Shown piece by piece: positions 7,395-15,948 of a stretch of 64,000 nt of DNA. Both the position numbers and the translations under genes were made by a program. Position 1 is the first letter of the stretch. Every line of letters starts with the position of its first letter. The DNA comes from RGIG3009 sp045578425 (GTDB taxonomy: Bacteria > Bacillota > Clostridia > Oscillospirales > Acutalibacteraceae): contig JAZNKF010000038.1 of assembly GCA_045578425.1 (NCBI GenBank), forward strand, positions 8,605 through 72,604, written 5' to 3'. The notes under the pieces were generated by a model that saw only the letters and a list, made by a program, of their open reading frames with translations, had not been told where the DNA came from and did no database searches.

Positions 7395-10049
7395 TTATTT
7401 ACCTCCCATGTCAGCGGCGGTGGGTTTTTCGGTTTCCGTAAAATGGTTGCCGTAGTACGCGTTGAGATACATTTGTTTGATTTCGCTCATCAGCGGGTAG
7501 CGGGGATTTGCGCCGGTGCACTGGTCGTCAAAGGCTTGTTCCACCATATCGTCCAAACGCGCAAGAAAATCTTGTTCGTCAACGCCGTAATCTTGGATGG
7601 TGGCTTTGATGCCCACGCGCACTTTCAAGTCGTTGATAGCTTTGATAAGGTTTTCGAGTTTTTCTTGGTCGCTGTTGCCGCCAAGTCCCAGATAATCGGC
7701 GATTTCGGCATAACGCGCCAAGGTGTGCGGATGGTCATATTGCGAGAAGGTACCCATCTTGGCGGGTGCTTCACAGGCATTGAAACGGAGAACCTCTTCA
7801 ATCATCAAAGCGTTGGCAACACCGTGCGGCAGGTGATGGAAAGCACCGAGTTTGTGCGCCATGGAGTGGCAAACACCGAGAAACGCATTGGCAAATGCCA
7901 TACCTGCCATGGTAGCGGCGTTTGCCATTTTTTCGCGGGCTTCAATATCGGTCGCACCGTTATCGTAAGCGCGGGGCAAATAGGTAAAAATGTTTTTGAG
8001 AGCCTGTAAGGCAAGTCCGTCGGTATAGTCGGTAGCAAGCATGGCGGCATAGGCTTCCACGGCGTGCGTGACAGCGTCAATGCCGGAAGCAGCGGTCAGA
8101 CCTTTGGGGGCGCTCATGTGGAAATCGGTATCAATAATTGCCATGTTGGGAAGCAATTCGTAGTCGGCAAGCGGATACTTGACACCGGTTTCTCCGTCGG
8201 TGATAACGGCAAAGGGTGTTACTTCCGAGCCGGTGCCCGCCGAGGTGGGAACCGCAATGAAGTAGGCTTTTTCGCCCATTTTGGGGAACGTATATACACG
8301 TTTGCGAATATCAATAAAGCGCATTGCCATATCCATGAAATCGGCATCGGGATGTTCGTACAGCACCCACATAATTTTGGCGGCATCCATGGCAGAACCA
8401 CCACCGAGCGCAATGATGGTATCGGGCTCGAACGCAGCCATTTGTTTGGCACCCTCTTGCGCGTTTTTGAGGGTCGGGTCGGGTTGCACGTCAAAGAAGG
8501 TGGTGTGAGCAATGCCCATTTCGTCGAGCTTGTCGGTAATCGGTTTGGTGTAACCGTTTTGATACAAGAACGTGTCGGTGACGATGAAGGCTTTTTTGGC
8601 ACCGCGGACACTGCGCAGTTCATCGAGTGCTACCGGTAAGCAGCCTTTTTTGATATAGACTTTTTCGGGGGAACGAAACCACAACATGTTTTCCCTTCTT
8701 TCTGCGACGGTTTTGATATTGAGCAGGTGTTTGACACCGACGTTTTCGGATACCGAGTTACCGCCCCAAGAGCCGCAACCCAAGGTCAGTGACGGTGCTA
8801 ATTTGAAGTTATACAAATCGCCGATACCGCCGTGCGAGGACGGTGTGTTCACCAAAATACGGCAGGTCTTCATACGGGCGGCAAAAGCGCTGAGTTTTTC
8901 GTGTTCGGTTACTTCGTTGAGGTACACGGACGAGGTATGTCCAAAACCGCCGTCTTCCACCAATTTTTCTGCTTTATCAAGTGCTTCGGCAAAATCTTTG
9001 GCTTTGTACATTGCCAACACGGGCGAGAGTTTTTCGTGCGCAAATTCTTCGGACAGATCCACACTTTCGACTTCGCCGATGAGAATTTTGGTGCCTGCGG
9101 GAACCGTAACACCCGAAAGTGCCGCAATTTTAGCAGCGGGTTGACCCACAATTTTGGCATTAAGTGCGCCGTTGATGATAATGGTTTTGCGTACTTTTTC
9201 GGTTTCGTCAGCGTTTAAAAAATAGCAACCGCGGGCGGCAAATTCCTGTTTGACGGTATCGTAAATGCTTTCGAGTACAATTACCGATTGTTCCGAAGCG
9301 CAAATCATGCCGTTATCGAATGTTTTGGAATGAATAATGGAGTTGACAGCGAGCAAAATATCGGCGCTGTCGTCGATGATGGCAGGGGTGTTCCCTGCAC
9401 CGACACCCAAAGCGGGTTTACCGCTGGAATAGGCGGCTTTGACCATGCCGGGACCGCCGGTAGCGAGAATGATATCCGCTTCTTTCATCACCGTATTGGT
9501 CATTTCGAGCGATGGAATGTCTATCCAGTCGATAATGCCTTCGGGAGCACCCGCCGCCACCGCTGCTTCCAACACCAATTTAGCTGCCGCGATGGTGCTG
9601 TTTTTGGCTCTGGGGTGAGGGCTAATGATGATGGCGTTACGTGTTTTGAGCGCCAACAAACATTTGAAGATGGCGGTGGAGGTGGGGTTAGTGGTCGGAA
9701 TAACCGCCGCAATCACGCCAATCGGTTCGGCAATTTTTTTAATGCCAAAGGCTTTGTCTTCCTCAATCACACCGCAGGTTTTGGTGTTTTTATAGGCGTT
9801 ATAAATATATTCAGAAGCGTAGTTGTTTTTAATAACTTTGTCTTCTACAATGCCCATGCCGGTTTCCTCTACCGCCATTTTGGCAAGCGGGATTCTGGCT
9901 TTGTTGGCAGCCGATGCCGCCGCCAAGAAAATTTTATCGACTTGTTCTTGCGTGTAAGTCGCAAACAGTTTCTGTGCTTCTTTGGTACGCGCAATGGCTT
10001 CTTCAAGCTTTTCTACACTGTCTACAACAACATACGGTTGGTTTTGCAT
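7395..10049 (-). CDS. adhE: Bifunctional acetaldehyde-CoA/alcohol dehydrogenase
   Basis: Reduces acetyl-CoA to acetaldehyde and then ethanol using two NADH; the cytoplasmic spirosome-forming enzyme of ethanol fermenters. 884 residues, full length. The N-terminal aldehyde dehydrogenase half has its catalytic cysteine in FDNGMICASEQ (Cys250). The C-terminal iron alcohol dehydrogenase half shows GGGSAMDAAKIMWVL and the iron ligands in HAVEAY and HSMAHKLGAFHHLPHG. A strong AAGGAGG site precedes the ATG. A perfect Rex operator covers its -10, so expression should rise when NADH is high. An APH-like kinase is coupled downstream. Confidence 0.97.
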   Translation of the reverse strand: MQNQPYVVVDSVEKLEEAIARTKEAQKLFATYTQEQVDKIFLAAASAANKARIPLAKMAVEETGMGIVEDKVIKNNYASEYIYNAYKNTKTCGVIEEDKAFGIKKIAEPIGVIAAVIPTTNPTSTAIFKCLLALKTRNAIIISPHPRAKNSTIAAAKLVLEAAVAAGAPEGIIDWIDIPSLEMTNTVMKEADIILATGGPGMVKAAYSSGKPALGVGAGNTPAIIDDSADILLAVNSIIHSKTFDNGMICASEQSVIVLESIYDTVKQEFAARGCYFLNADETEKVRKTIIINGALNAKIVGQPAAKIAALSGVTVPAGTKILIGEVESVDLSEEFAHEKLSPVLAMYKAKDFAEALDKAEKLVEDGGFGHTSSVYLNEVTEHEKLSAFAARMKTCRILVNTPSSHGGIGDLYNFKLAPSLTLGCGSWGGNSVSENVGVKHLLNIKTVAERRENMLWFRSPEKVYIKKGCLPVALDELRSVRGAKKAFIVTDTFLYQNGYTKPITDKLDEMGIAHTTFFDVQPDPTLKNAQEGAKQMAAFEPDTIIALGGGSAMDAAKIMWVLYEHPDADFMDMAMRFIDIRKRVYTFPKMGEKAYFIAVPTSAGTGSEVTPFAVITDGETGVKYPLADYELLPNMAIIDTDFHMSAPKGLTAASGIDAVTHAVEAYAAMLATDYTDGLALQALKNIFTYLPRAYDNGATDIEAREKMANAATMAGMAFANAFLGVCHSMAHKLGAFHHLPHGVANALMIEEVLRFNACEAPAKMGTFSQYDHPHTLARYAEIADYLGLGGNSDQEKLENLIKAINDLKVRVGIKATIQDYGVDEQDFLARLDDMVEQAFDDQCTGANPRYPLMSEIKQMYLNAYYGNHFTETEKPTAADMGGK

Positions 10050-10080
10050 GGTAGTTCCTCCTTGTTGGTCGCAAGTTTAT

Positions 10081-10098
10081 TTGTTAATATTTTAACAA
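10081..10098. promoter_or_regulatory. Rex operator overlapping the adhE -10
   Basis: TTGTTAATATTTTAACAA is an exact match to the Clostridia Rex consensus TTGTTAANNNNTTAACAA and a perfect palindrome. It covers the adhE -10 element. Rex senses NADH/NAD and is known to repress adhE in Clostridia. Confidence 0.85.
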
Positions 10099-10116
10099 TG
10101 TCGTGGGCGGTTGCAA
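10089..10116 (-). promoter_or_regulatory. adhE promoter
   Basis: TTGCAA (-35, 10111-10116) and TAAAAT (-10, 10089-10094) on the minus strand with a 16-bp spacer. The -10 is embedded in the Rex operator, giving direct occlusion when Rex is bound. Confidence 0.65.
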
Positions 10117-10136
10117 ATTCTTTTTTGCGATAATTG

Positions 10137-10158
10137 GGGTTATCAAAATTGATAACCC
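10137..10158. promoter_or_regulatory. Perfect 22-bp palindrome upstream of adhE, possible second operator
   Basis: Arms GGGTTATCAA and TTGATAACCC around AA, centred about 32 bp upstream of the adhE -35. With only a 2-nt centre it looks more like a dimer-binding operator than a terminator. The regulator is unknown; the LysR protein encoded next door is one candidate. Confidence 0.5.
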
Positions 10159-10171
10159 TGTTTTGTGCAAA

Positions 10172-10208
10172 TAAAAAGCACCTCGCTTTTTTTAGGAAGC
10201 GGGGCGCT
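10172..10208 (-). terminator. Intrinsic terminator of the LysR gene
   Basis: On the minus strand a 12-bp stem (AGCGCCCCGCTT with AAGCGAGGTGCT, one mismatch and one G-U) is followed by TTTTTATTTG, directly after the LysR stop. Confidence 0.75.
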
Positions 10209-10213
10209 TTACG

Positions 10214-11146
10214 TTACAGATATTTTCGTTTGGCTTCGGTAAGTTCGGCAATGAACTGTCGGTCCAATGCGGAAAGTTTGTAGTCGTTTTTGTAGATTAA
10301 GATGTCTTTATACACTTTTTTGTTTTCGGGACATTTCCTTTCGACCAAGTTGTAGCGTTCGAGCAGTCGGTTTGGTACAGGCGAAACCCACATAAACGTT
10401 TTGGGATTGAGTGACAACAAGTCAAACTGACTGGCGCGTTCAAAAATGAAGATGCGGCGGTCGATGTTATCGGGGAGTTCTTCTTTGACCACTTTGGAAA
10501 GCGGCATCGACGGCACATACGGGTCAGCATGTGCGATTTCAATATATGCCGTCAAATCCTGAAACGTAATCGTCTTTTTTTGTGCCAAGGGGTTTTCTTT
10601 GCTCATAATAATCGAATAGGTAAACTCGGTAATCAGTTCGTACCGAAAGCCTTTTTCTTCCAACATGGAAGTAAAATACTTTTCGTAATGCTCGGCATAC
10701 CGAATGATGCCCAATTTGTATTCGTGATGAAGCATGTTGTGAAGGGTGCGTTGGGAGTTGGTTTCTTTGTAAAAAATCTCTGCCGCTTCGTGGGAAAGCG
10801 ATTTGGAAAAGTTAGCAAACGCTTCCGAAATATAACACGCGCGGGGAACGGAAATGGAAAATTTTTGTTTGTGGGGATTCCCCTCTTTGTAAAATTTTTC
10901 AACTTCGTCAATTTGACTGAGTATTCCGTTGGCAAAATTGAGAAACTCCTCCCCTTCGGGCGTCATTTTCATGCCGTTTTGGGTACGGTCAAAAATGGTG
11001 ATGCCCAAATCGGTTTCCAGTTCTTTTATGGAACGACTCAAATTGGGCACCGCAATCAGCAAAGCTTCCGATGCCTTGCTGAGAGACCCCGCTTTTGCCA
11101 CGGCAAGCGCGTGTTTCATATGCAACAAATTCAATCGTGCCACCAC
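10214..11146 (-). CDS. LysR-family transcriptional regulator
   Basis: 310-residue DNA-binding regulator. The winged helix-turn-helix is at residues ~8-65 (MKHALAVAKAGSLSKASEAL ... NLSRSIKELETDLG ... LFDRT-type sequence written here IFDRTQNGMKMTPEG). The rest is a type 2 periplasmic-binding-like effector domain. The reading frame opens with GTG-GTG at 11146; a TTG at 11134 preceded by GGTGGTGG is an equally plausible start that fits the usual LysR N terminus better. It begins 6 bp after nfnB and could be read from the nfn promoter. Target genes are unknown; adhE and nfnAB are the obvious candidates. Confidence 0.85.
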   Translation of the reverse strand: MVARLNLLHMKHALAVAKAGSLSKASEALLIAVPNLSRSIKELETDLGITIFDRTQNGMKMTPEGEEFLNFANGILSQIDEVEKFYKEGNPHKQKFSISVPRACYISEAFANFSKSLSHEAAEIFYKETNSQRTLHNMLHHEYKLGIIRYAEHYEKYFTSMLEEKGFRYELITEFTYSIIMSKENPLAQKKTITFQDLTAYIEIAHADPYVPSMPLSKVVKEELPDNIDRRIFIFERASQFDLLSLNPKTFMWVSPVPNRLLERYNLVERKCPENKKVYKDILIYKNDYKLSALDRQFIAELTEAKRKYL

Positions 11147-11152
11147 CGTTTA

Positions 11153-12580
11153 TTATAATTCTAGTTGTTGGTTCAAATACTCGTCAATCGCTTTGGCGGC
11201 GGTTTTGCCCGCGCCCATGGCCGAGATTACCGTTGCGGCACCGGTGACGGCGTCACCGCCGGCATACACGGCGCACCGCGAGGTTAAGCCTTCTTCGTTT
11301 ACCACAATACCGCCGCGGGAATTTACCTCTAATCCGTCGGTGGTGGATTTGATAAGGGGGTTGGGCGACGTGCCAATGGACATAATGACGGTATCAACAT
11401 CGAGCGTAAATTCGCTGCCCTCCACCACGTGGGGACGGCGTCTGCCGCGTTCATCCGGCTCGCCGAGTTCCATGTTAACACACGTCATACCCACAACAAA
11501 TCCGTTTTTGGGGTCTCGCACGTCGTCGAGGTTATGATAGCCGAGAATTTCGGTAGGGTTGCAAAGAAGTTTGAATTCGATGCCTTCTTCCATGGCGTGC
11601 TCCACTTCTTCTCTTCGGGCGGGGAGTTCGTCCATGGAGCGACGATACACAACGTATACCTTGTCCGCGCCCAAGCGAAGGGCGGTTCTGGCGGCATCCA
11701 TTGCCACGTTACCGCCGCCGACAACGGCGACTTTGCCGCCTTTCATAATCGGTGTTTGGGGGGTGGCAAGATACGATTTCATCAAATTACTGCGCGTCAA
11801 AAATTCGTTGGCGGAATACACACCGCAAAGCGTTTCACCGGGGATGCCCATAAAATTGGGGAGTCCCGCACCCGAACCGATGAACACCGCTTCAAAACCC
11901 ATTGCAAACAGTTCGTCGACGGTCAGCGTTTTGCCGATAACCACGTTGGTTTCGATTTTGACGCCGAGTTTTTGTAAGGTTTCGACTTCTTTTGCTACAA
12001 TGGCTTTGGGAAGACGGAATTCGGGAATACCGTACACCAACACACCACCGGCGGTGTGCAAAGCTTCAAACACGGTGACATCGTACCCTTTTTTGGCAAG
12101 GTCGCCTGCACAGGTAAGACCGGACGGGCCGGAGCCGACCACGGCAACTTTGTGGCCGTTGCTTTGCGGGGGAACGGGTTCTTCGGTGCAAAAAGTGTTG
12201 TGCCAATCGGCAACAAAGCGTTCAAGTCTGCCGATACCAACCGATTCGCCTTTGATGCCGCGCACACATTTGGATTCGCATTGCACCTCTTGCGGACAGA
12301 CACGGCCGCAAACAGCGGGCAGTGACGACGATTGTGTGATGATTTGGTAGGCGCCTTCAAAATCGCCTTCTTTGATTTTGGCAATAAAAGCGGGGATATG
12401 AATTTTAACGGGACAGCCCGAAACGCACGGCATATTTTTACAATCAAGGCAACGCATGGCTTCGTCAATCGCTACCTCTTCGCTGTACCCTAAGGCAACC
12501 TCGTCAAAATTGTGTGCACGAACCGCGGCATCTTGCGTAGGCATGACATTGCGGGTGAGTGACATGTTTGGTTTTGCCAT
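11153..12580 (-). CDS. nfnB: NfnB / GltA-type flavoprotein (NADH-dependent reduced ferredoxin:NADP+ oxidoreductase large subunit)
   Basis: 475-residue iron-sulfur flavoprotein of the glutamate synthase small-subunit family. Two N-terminal [4Fe-4S] cysteine sets are visible: Cys44/47/52/56 and Cys91/95/101/105. An FAD site GSGPSGLTCAGD (about 149-160) and a second NAD(P) site GGGNVAMDAARTALRLGA follow. Because it sits next to an NfnA-type gene and no large glutamate synthase subunit, the bifurcating transhydrogenase role is favoured over GltA. ATG at 12580 was chosen over the upstream frame: GGGGAGG precedes it and it lies one base after the nfnA stop. Confidence 0.9.
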   Translation of the reverse strand: MAKPNMSLTRNVMPTQDAAVRAHNFDEVALGYSEEVAIDEAMRCLDCKNMPCVSGCPVKIHIPAFIAKIKEGDFEGAYQIITQSSSLPAVCGRVCPQEVQCESKCVRGIKGESVGIGRLERFVADWHNTFCTEEPVPPQSNGHKVAVVGSGPSGLTCAGDLAKKGYDVTVFEALHTAGGVLVYGIPEFRLPKAIVAKEVETLQKLGVKIETNVVIGKTLTVDELFAMGFEAVFIGSGAGLPNFMGIPGETLCGVYSANEFLTRSNLMKSYLATPQTPIMKGGKVAVVGGGNVAMDAARTALRLGADKVYVVYRRSMDELPARREEVEHAMEEGIEFKLLCNPTEILGYHNLDDVRDPKNGFVVGMTCVNMELGEPDERGRRRPHVVEGSEFTLDVDTVIMSIGTSPNPLIKSTTDGLEVNSRGGIVVNEEGLTSRCAVYAGGDAVTGAATVISAMGAGKTAAKAIDEYLNQQLEL

Positions 12581-12581
12581 T

Positions 12582-13436
12582 TCAGCGCACCTCCCCTTTG
12601 AAAAGGTTGCAGGTTTCTTCATACGCGTGGCGTTCAAAGGCAGCGTACATTCTGCCCCTTGTCATCGCTTCGTCAAAATCGATTTCGTAGCCGTTGAAAT
12701 CGGGGCCGTCAACACAGGCAAATTTGGTAACCTTTTTGCCGTCGACGTTCAAGGTAAGGCGGCAACCGCCGCACATGCCTGTGCCGTCAATCATAATAGG
12801 ATTCATGGAAACGGTGACGGGGGTGCCGAACGGGCGCGCCGTTTCGACCAAAAATTTCATCATAATCAACGGACCAATGGTGATAATTTCGTCAAATTGT
12901 TCGCCGTTTTCGAGCATCGCTTTAAGCGGCAAGGTAACATTGCCGTGTTCGCCGTACGAACCGTCGTCGGTCATGATTTTTAGCGTGTTGGAACAGGCTT
13001 TGAATTCCTCTTCCAAAATGAGCAAGTCTTTGTTGCGAAATCCGATAATGCTCGTCACGTTGGCGCCCATGGCATGCAGTGCCTCGGCAATGGGCAACGC
13101 AATCGCGCAACCGACGCCACCGCCGACAATGCACACCTTTTTGAGTCCGTCCAGGTGGGTTGCCGCACCGAGAGGACCGACAAAATCCTCAATTTGGTCA
13201 CCGGCTTGTTTTACCGAAAGTTTTTTGGTGGTAGCACCGACCACTTGAAAAATAATCTTAACCGTGCCGTTTTCTTTATCCACACCGGCAACGGTAAGCG
13301 GAATGCGCTCGCCGTTTTCATCCACGCGCAAAATGATAAACTGCCCCGGTTTGGCTTTGTTTGCCACCAAGGGGGCTTTGATTTGCAGTTGAATAACCGT
13401 GGGGTTGAGCACTTTTTTATCGACAATTGTGTACAT
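12582..13436 (-). CDS. nfnA: NfnA (sulfide dehydrogenase/DHODH-B-like FAD/[2Fe-2S] subunit)
   Basis: 284-residue ferredoxin-NADP reductase-like subunit. With NfnB it couples exergonic NADPH formation from reduced ferredoxin with NADH, or the reverse. FAD-binding residues lie in RIPLTVAG, the NAD site in VGGGVGCAIALPIAEAL (about 104-120), and the [2Fe-2S] ligands in MCGGC (Cys222, Cys225) and Cys241. Start at ATG 13436, with GGAGAGG seven bases upstream; the longer open frame runs into the promoter. First gene of the nfnA-nfnB operon, possibly extending to the LysR gene. Confidence 0.9.
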   Translation of the reverse strand: MYTIVDKKVLNPTVIQLQIKAPLVANKAKPGQFIILRVDENGERIPLTVAGVDKENGTVKIIFQVVGATTKKLSVKQAGDQIEDFVGPLGAATHLDGLKKVCIVGGGVGCAIALPIAEALHAMGANVTSIIGFRNKDLLILEEEFKACSNTLKIMTDDGSYGEHGNVTLPLKAMLENGEQFDEIITIGPLIMMKFLVETARPFGTPVTVSMNPIMIDGTGMCGGCRLTLNVDGKKVTKFACVDGPDFNGYEIDFDEAMTRGRMYAAFERHAYEETCNLFKGEVR

Positions 13437-13483
13437 TGGTACCTCTCCGTTCGAAAAAGGTGATGCTTTGTTATCAAAAAGAC

Positions 13484-13512
13484 AGTATAGCACTTTTTTT
13501 GCGCAAATGCAA
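13484..13512 (-). promoter_or_regulatory. nfnAB promoter (sigma-A, extended -10)
   Basis: TTGCAT at 13507-13512, 17-bp spacer, TATACT at 13484-13489, with a TG extended -10 (TGCTATACT). Confidence 0.8.
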
Positions 13513-13532
13513 CCGATTAGCACACTAAAAAT

Positions 13533-13563
13533 ATGACGCCCCGCATACAGCCGTATGCGGGGC
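13533..13563 (-). terminator. Intrinsic terminator of the SGNH hydrolase gene
   Basis: GC-rich stem GCCCCGCATAC / GTATGCGGGGC at 13538-13563, followed on the minus strand by GTCATATTTTTAG, immediately after the SGNH stop. Confidence 0.7.
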
Positions 13564-13571
13564 GGGAACAG

Positions 13572-14201
13572 TTAAATTCCAATGGGTTTATCGGTGTATA
13601 GTTCCTCTGCATATTCGGGAATTTCCGAAAACCCGAGCGCCGGGGCAATGTAGGATAACACTTGATTGGTGAAAGCCTTTGTGCCAAGAGGCGTATAAAA
13701 ATGTACGGGGTCGGAATGGCTTTCTTCCGGGAGTGTTAATGACAAAGAAAACAAATCGTTAACGATAAAACCATGTTGTTTGACGATTTCTACCGCTATA
13801 TCGTTATATTCTTTGATTTCATGATTATACCGCTTAAAATCATCGCTCATTTTTTCCGAAAGAACACTCGTGGAGGTGGCAAAAATAACCGTTGCGTTCG
13901 GACACAGTTTTTTTATCCGCTTGCAAATGCGGTCGATATAATACCCGTACATTTCCGGCGGAGTATGCGGTTCTTCGCCAAACAAGCGCAAACAATCCCA
14001 AAGCCCTGCGTTCCAATGAATAACATCAATCTCTTTGCCGTCTTTTCCATCCAAATATTCGTGAAAATACCGCAGTACATACGATGCAAAACGACAGTTT
14101 TCTTCGGGAGAAACGATAGTCACCTTGCCGTCGAGTGTTTTACGAACCGCCTTATCATAACCCATTCTTATGGAATCACCAATTAACAACAACGTTTTCA
14201 T
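13572..14201 (-). CDS. SGNH/GDSL-family hydrolase
   Basis: 209-residue esterase-fold protein without a signal peptide. Block I is LIGDSIRMGY (Ser10), an Asn block is in HWNAGLWD, and the C-terminal SDPVHFY supplies the Asp/His pair. Such enzymes deacylate sugars, lipids or peptidoglycan; the substrate is unknown. The start sits 5 bp after the upstream deacetylase-like gene, whose tail holds the ribosome binding site, so the two are coupled. The region is visibly AT-richer than neighbours, which hints at horizontal origin. Confidence 0.8.
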   Translation of the reverse strand: MKTLLLIGDSIRMGYDKAVRKTLDGKVTIVSPEENCRFASYVLRYFHEYLDGKDGKEIDVIHWNAGLWDCLRLFGEEPHTPPEMYGYYIDRICKRIKKLCPNATVIFATSTSVLSEKMSDDFKRYNHEIKEYNDIAVEIVKQHGFIVNDLFSLSLTLPEESHSDPVHFYTPLGTKAFTNQVLSYIAPALGFSEIPEYAEELYTDKPIGI

Positions 14202-14206
14202 AAAGA

Positions 14207-15136
14207 TTATACCAACTCCTCCGCAAAAATAAAGCGAAATCCGTTGTTCGACATAATTTCACAGGCTTTTAGCAATTTTTCGCCATGGTCTTTTTGATAG
14301 GCATAATACTCGGGATAAAAATATTGCTCGTGCCCACCAAATGTCGCAAATTCACAAGGTAACATTTTTTGATATTCTTCTTCCATATCTTCCAAGGTGC
14401 TTAAATTAACTACCACACCATGGGTGAGAAGTTGCTTGAAATGAACCCCGAGTTCCGAGTCATAAATTGTTTTTGTTGTACATTTTGTTTTTTCGAGTTG
14501 CTCTGCCGTTAAATGGTTATAGGAGCAAATGGAGTTTGAAATAGCGGCATCCAAACTAATTCTTGTAAAAATTTTTGTTTCGGGTTGGTGGTTTTGCAGC
14601 AGCCGTGCCGAATGACCGTAAGGTAATGAAGCGGGGTCACCATCATATTCTCGCACGTCACCGCCGGTGGAATTGATAAGTTTTATGCCTTTATCGGCAA
14701 GTGCCTTGCAACCCGCTTTGCTGATAGGGCGCCAATGTGAGCAAACCGCTTTGGCAAAGCAGTCTTCCCCTGCAAAGCGGACCACTTCCCTTTTTGTTAA
14801 ATCAAAATCCTTTACAATATCCTCATAAGATATATTGACAAACGGATAATCGGGGAATTCTTGCTTGGCATGGAAACCGAATTTAAGCCAATCCGAATTT
14901 GCCAAAAACTCGTCTTTATAAGCATCGGTCATATCCGACAAGGTGAATTCGTCAAAACCATAAAAATAATCCGTACGGTAAAACACATTCATCTGTACCT
15001 TCATTCCGAATTTATCGTGTGCTTCTTTGAATGTTTTTAGGTAAAAATGGTCAAAAATGGAGCGAGGACGCTGTTCGGTCAAATCTCGAAACAGCCAAAT
15101 AACATCATCAAAATAAAAGAAAGTTTTTTTGTTCAT
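14207..15136 (-). CDS. Conserved protein resembling a polysaccharide deacetylase-type barrel
   Basis: 309 residues, no signal peptide. Not confidently assigned. Visible features: an N-terminal FYFDDVIWLF acidic pair, WLKFGFHAKQE with a candidate metal histidine, CSHWRPISKAG, and a late TFGGHEQYFYPEYY segment. This spacing of Asp, His and Trp-Arg-Pro recalls NodB-like deacetylase barrels. Pairing with an SGNH esterase supports action on acylated sugars, but that is inference. AGGAGGTG precedes the ATG, and a clear promoter lies upstream. AT-rich relative to flanking operons. Confidence 0.55.
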   Translation of the reverse strand: MNKKTFFYFDDVIWLFRDLTEQRPRSIFDHFYLKTFKEAHDKFGMKVQMNVFYRTDYFYGFDEFTLSDMTDAYKDEFLANSDWLKFGFHAKQEFPDYPFVNISYEDIVKDFDLTKREVVRFAGEDCFAKAVCSHWRPISKAGCKALADKGIKLINSTGGDVREYDGDPASLPYGHSARLLQNHQPETKIFTRISLDAAISNSICSYNHLTAEQLEKTKCTTKTIYDSELGVHFKQLLTHGVVVNLSTLEDMEEEYQKMLPCEFATFGGHEQYFYPEYYAYQKDHGEKLLKACEIMSNNGFRFIFAEELV

Positions 15137-15165
15137 CTATGGCACCTCCTGCTTGTTTATACGTT

Positions 15166-15195
15166 AGTATATCATATCACGCGGTGAAGATGCAA
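15166..15195 (-). promoter_or_regulatory. Promoter of the deacetylase-like/SGNH pair
   Basis: TTGCAT (15190-15195), 18-bp spacer, TATACT (15166-15171) on the minus strand. Confidence 0.65.
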
Positions 15196-15303
15196 GAATT
15201 ATTTATTATTCATCAGCGTAAGCGACTTCGTTTTTCATTATTCATTCGAAAATCCGTTCCCTGTTAATGAAAAATGATGATGAAAAGTAAATAGTGAAAA
15301 AAT
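15196..15303. other. AT-rich intergenic stretch with imperfect inverted repeats
   Basis: No gene. Contains TTTTTCATTATTCATT and, about 20 bp on, a loosely complementary AATGAAAAATGATGATG. The match is imperfect and no mobile-element end is recognisable. Confidence 0.4.
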
Positions 15304-15337
15304 AAAAATCCCGAACGCTTTCGCATTCGGGATTTTT
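15304..15337. terminator. Bidirectional intrinsic terminator (GNAT gene)
   Basis: Stem AAAAATCCCGAA / TTCGGGATTTTT with a 10-nt loop; reads as a terminator after the GNAT gene on the minus strand. Confidence 0.85.
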
Positions 15338-15393
15338 GGGCGTTTTGAACTTAATGGCACGAATGAAATGTGCCTGAAAACTTAAGAATTTCT

Positions 15394-15900
15394 TTAACTA
15401 TTACATTTACATATATATCTAACTTCTTGAGTATCTGCAAGGCCGCTTGGTTTTGCTTCTCCATCAGACACAAAACCTGCTTTTTCATAAAATCTCCTTG
15501 CACGATTATTTTCTTCCAATACCCATAGAGAAATTTTATCATATCCCCTGCTTTTGATTTCTTTTTTTATCCAATCCATAGCTTGTTTTCCATAGCCTTT
15601 GGCTACATATTCGGGATTGAAATACAATCCGACTAATTCGTAAAAAGAATCTTTTAAATCGTTATCTCTAGCAACAGAGATAGTAAGAAAACCGATAATC
15701 ACATCATCAAGCGTAATCACATAATGAGAATTAGTGTTATCGGAAAGCATTTTGTTCCATATCATGGGCCATCTAACATTATATTTATCGATAATTTCTT
15801 TTGAAACTGTATCACTATAAGCAAAGTTCCAAGACTCAGAGTGAATATTGGCACAATATTTTGCATCATCTAATGTGGCAAGTCTTATATCAAATTTCAT
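15394..15900 (-). CDS. GNAT-family N-acetyltransferase
   Basis: 168-residue acetyltransferase. The acetyl-CoA binding motif A is LYFNPEYVAKGYGKQAMDWI, and the C-terminal ISLWVLEENNRARRFYEKAGF is classic GNAT motif B. The substrate is unknown. Start taken at ATG 15900 (MKFDIRLATLDDA) rather than the longer frame, which runs into the promoter -10. Very AT-rich, unlike most of the window, and isolated between its own promoter and terminator, so it may be a recent acquisition. Confidence 0.85.
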   Translation of the reverse strand: MKFDIRLATLDDAKYCANIHSESWNFAYSDTVSKEIIDKYNVRWPMIWNKMLSDNTNSHYVITLDDVIIGFLTISVARDNDLKDSFYELVGLYFNPEYVAKGYGKQAMDWIKKEIKSRGYDKISLWVLEENNRARRFYEKAGFVSDGEAKPSGLADTQEVRYICKCNS

Positions 15901-15919
15901 ATCATCACCGCCTGTGTGT

Positions 15920-15948
15920 ATTATAGCATAAAAATACAACTAAATCAA
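15920..15948 (-). promoter_or_regulatory. GNAT gene promoter, -35 overlapping the hairpin array
   Basis: TTGATT (15943-15948), 17-bp spacer, TATAAT (15920-15925) with TG extended -10. The -35 shares three bases with the first hairpin of the adjacent array. Confidence 0.75.

Noticed and set aside
9288..10133. 281-codon plus-strand frame opposite adhE
   Set aside because: Antisense shadow of adhE running into the Rex operator; no ribosome binding site or recognisable domain.
15196..15303. AT-rich inverted repeats as an insertion sequence remnant
   Set aside because: Arms are imperfect, and there is no transposase fragment or target duplication.
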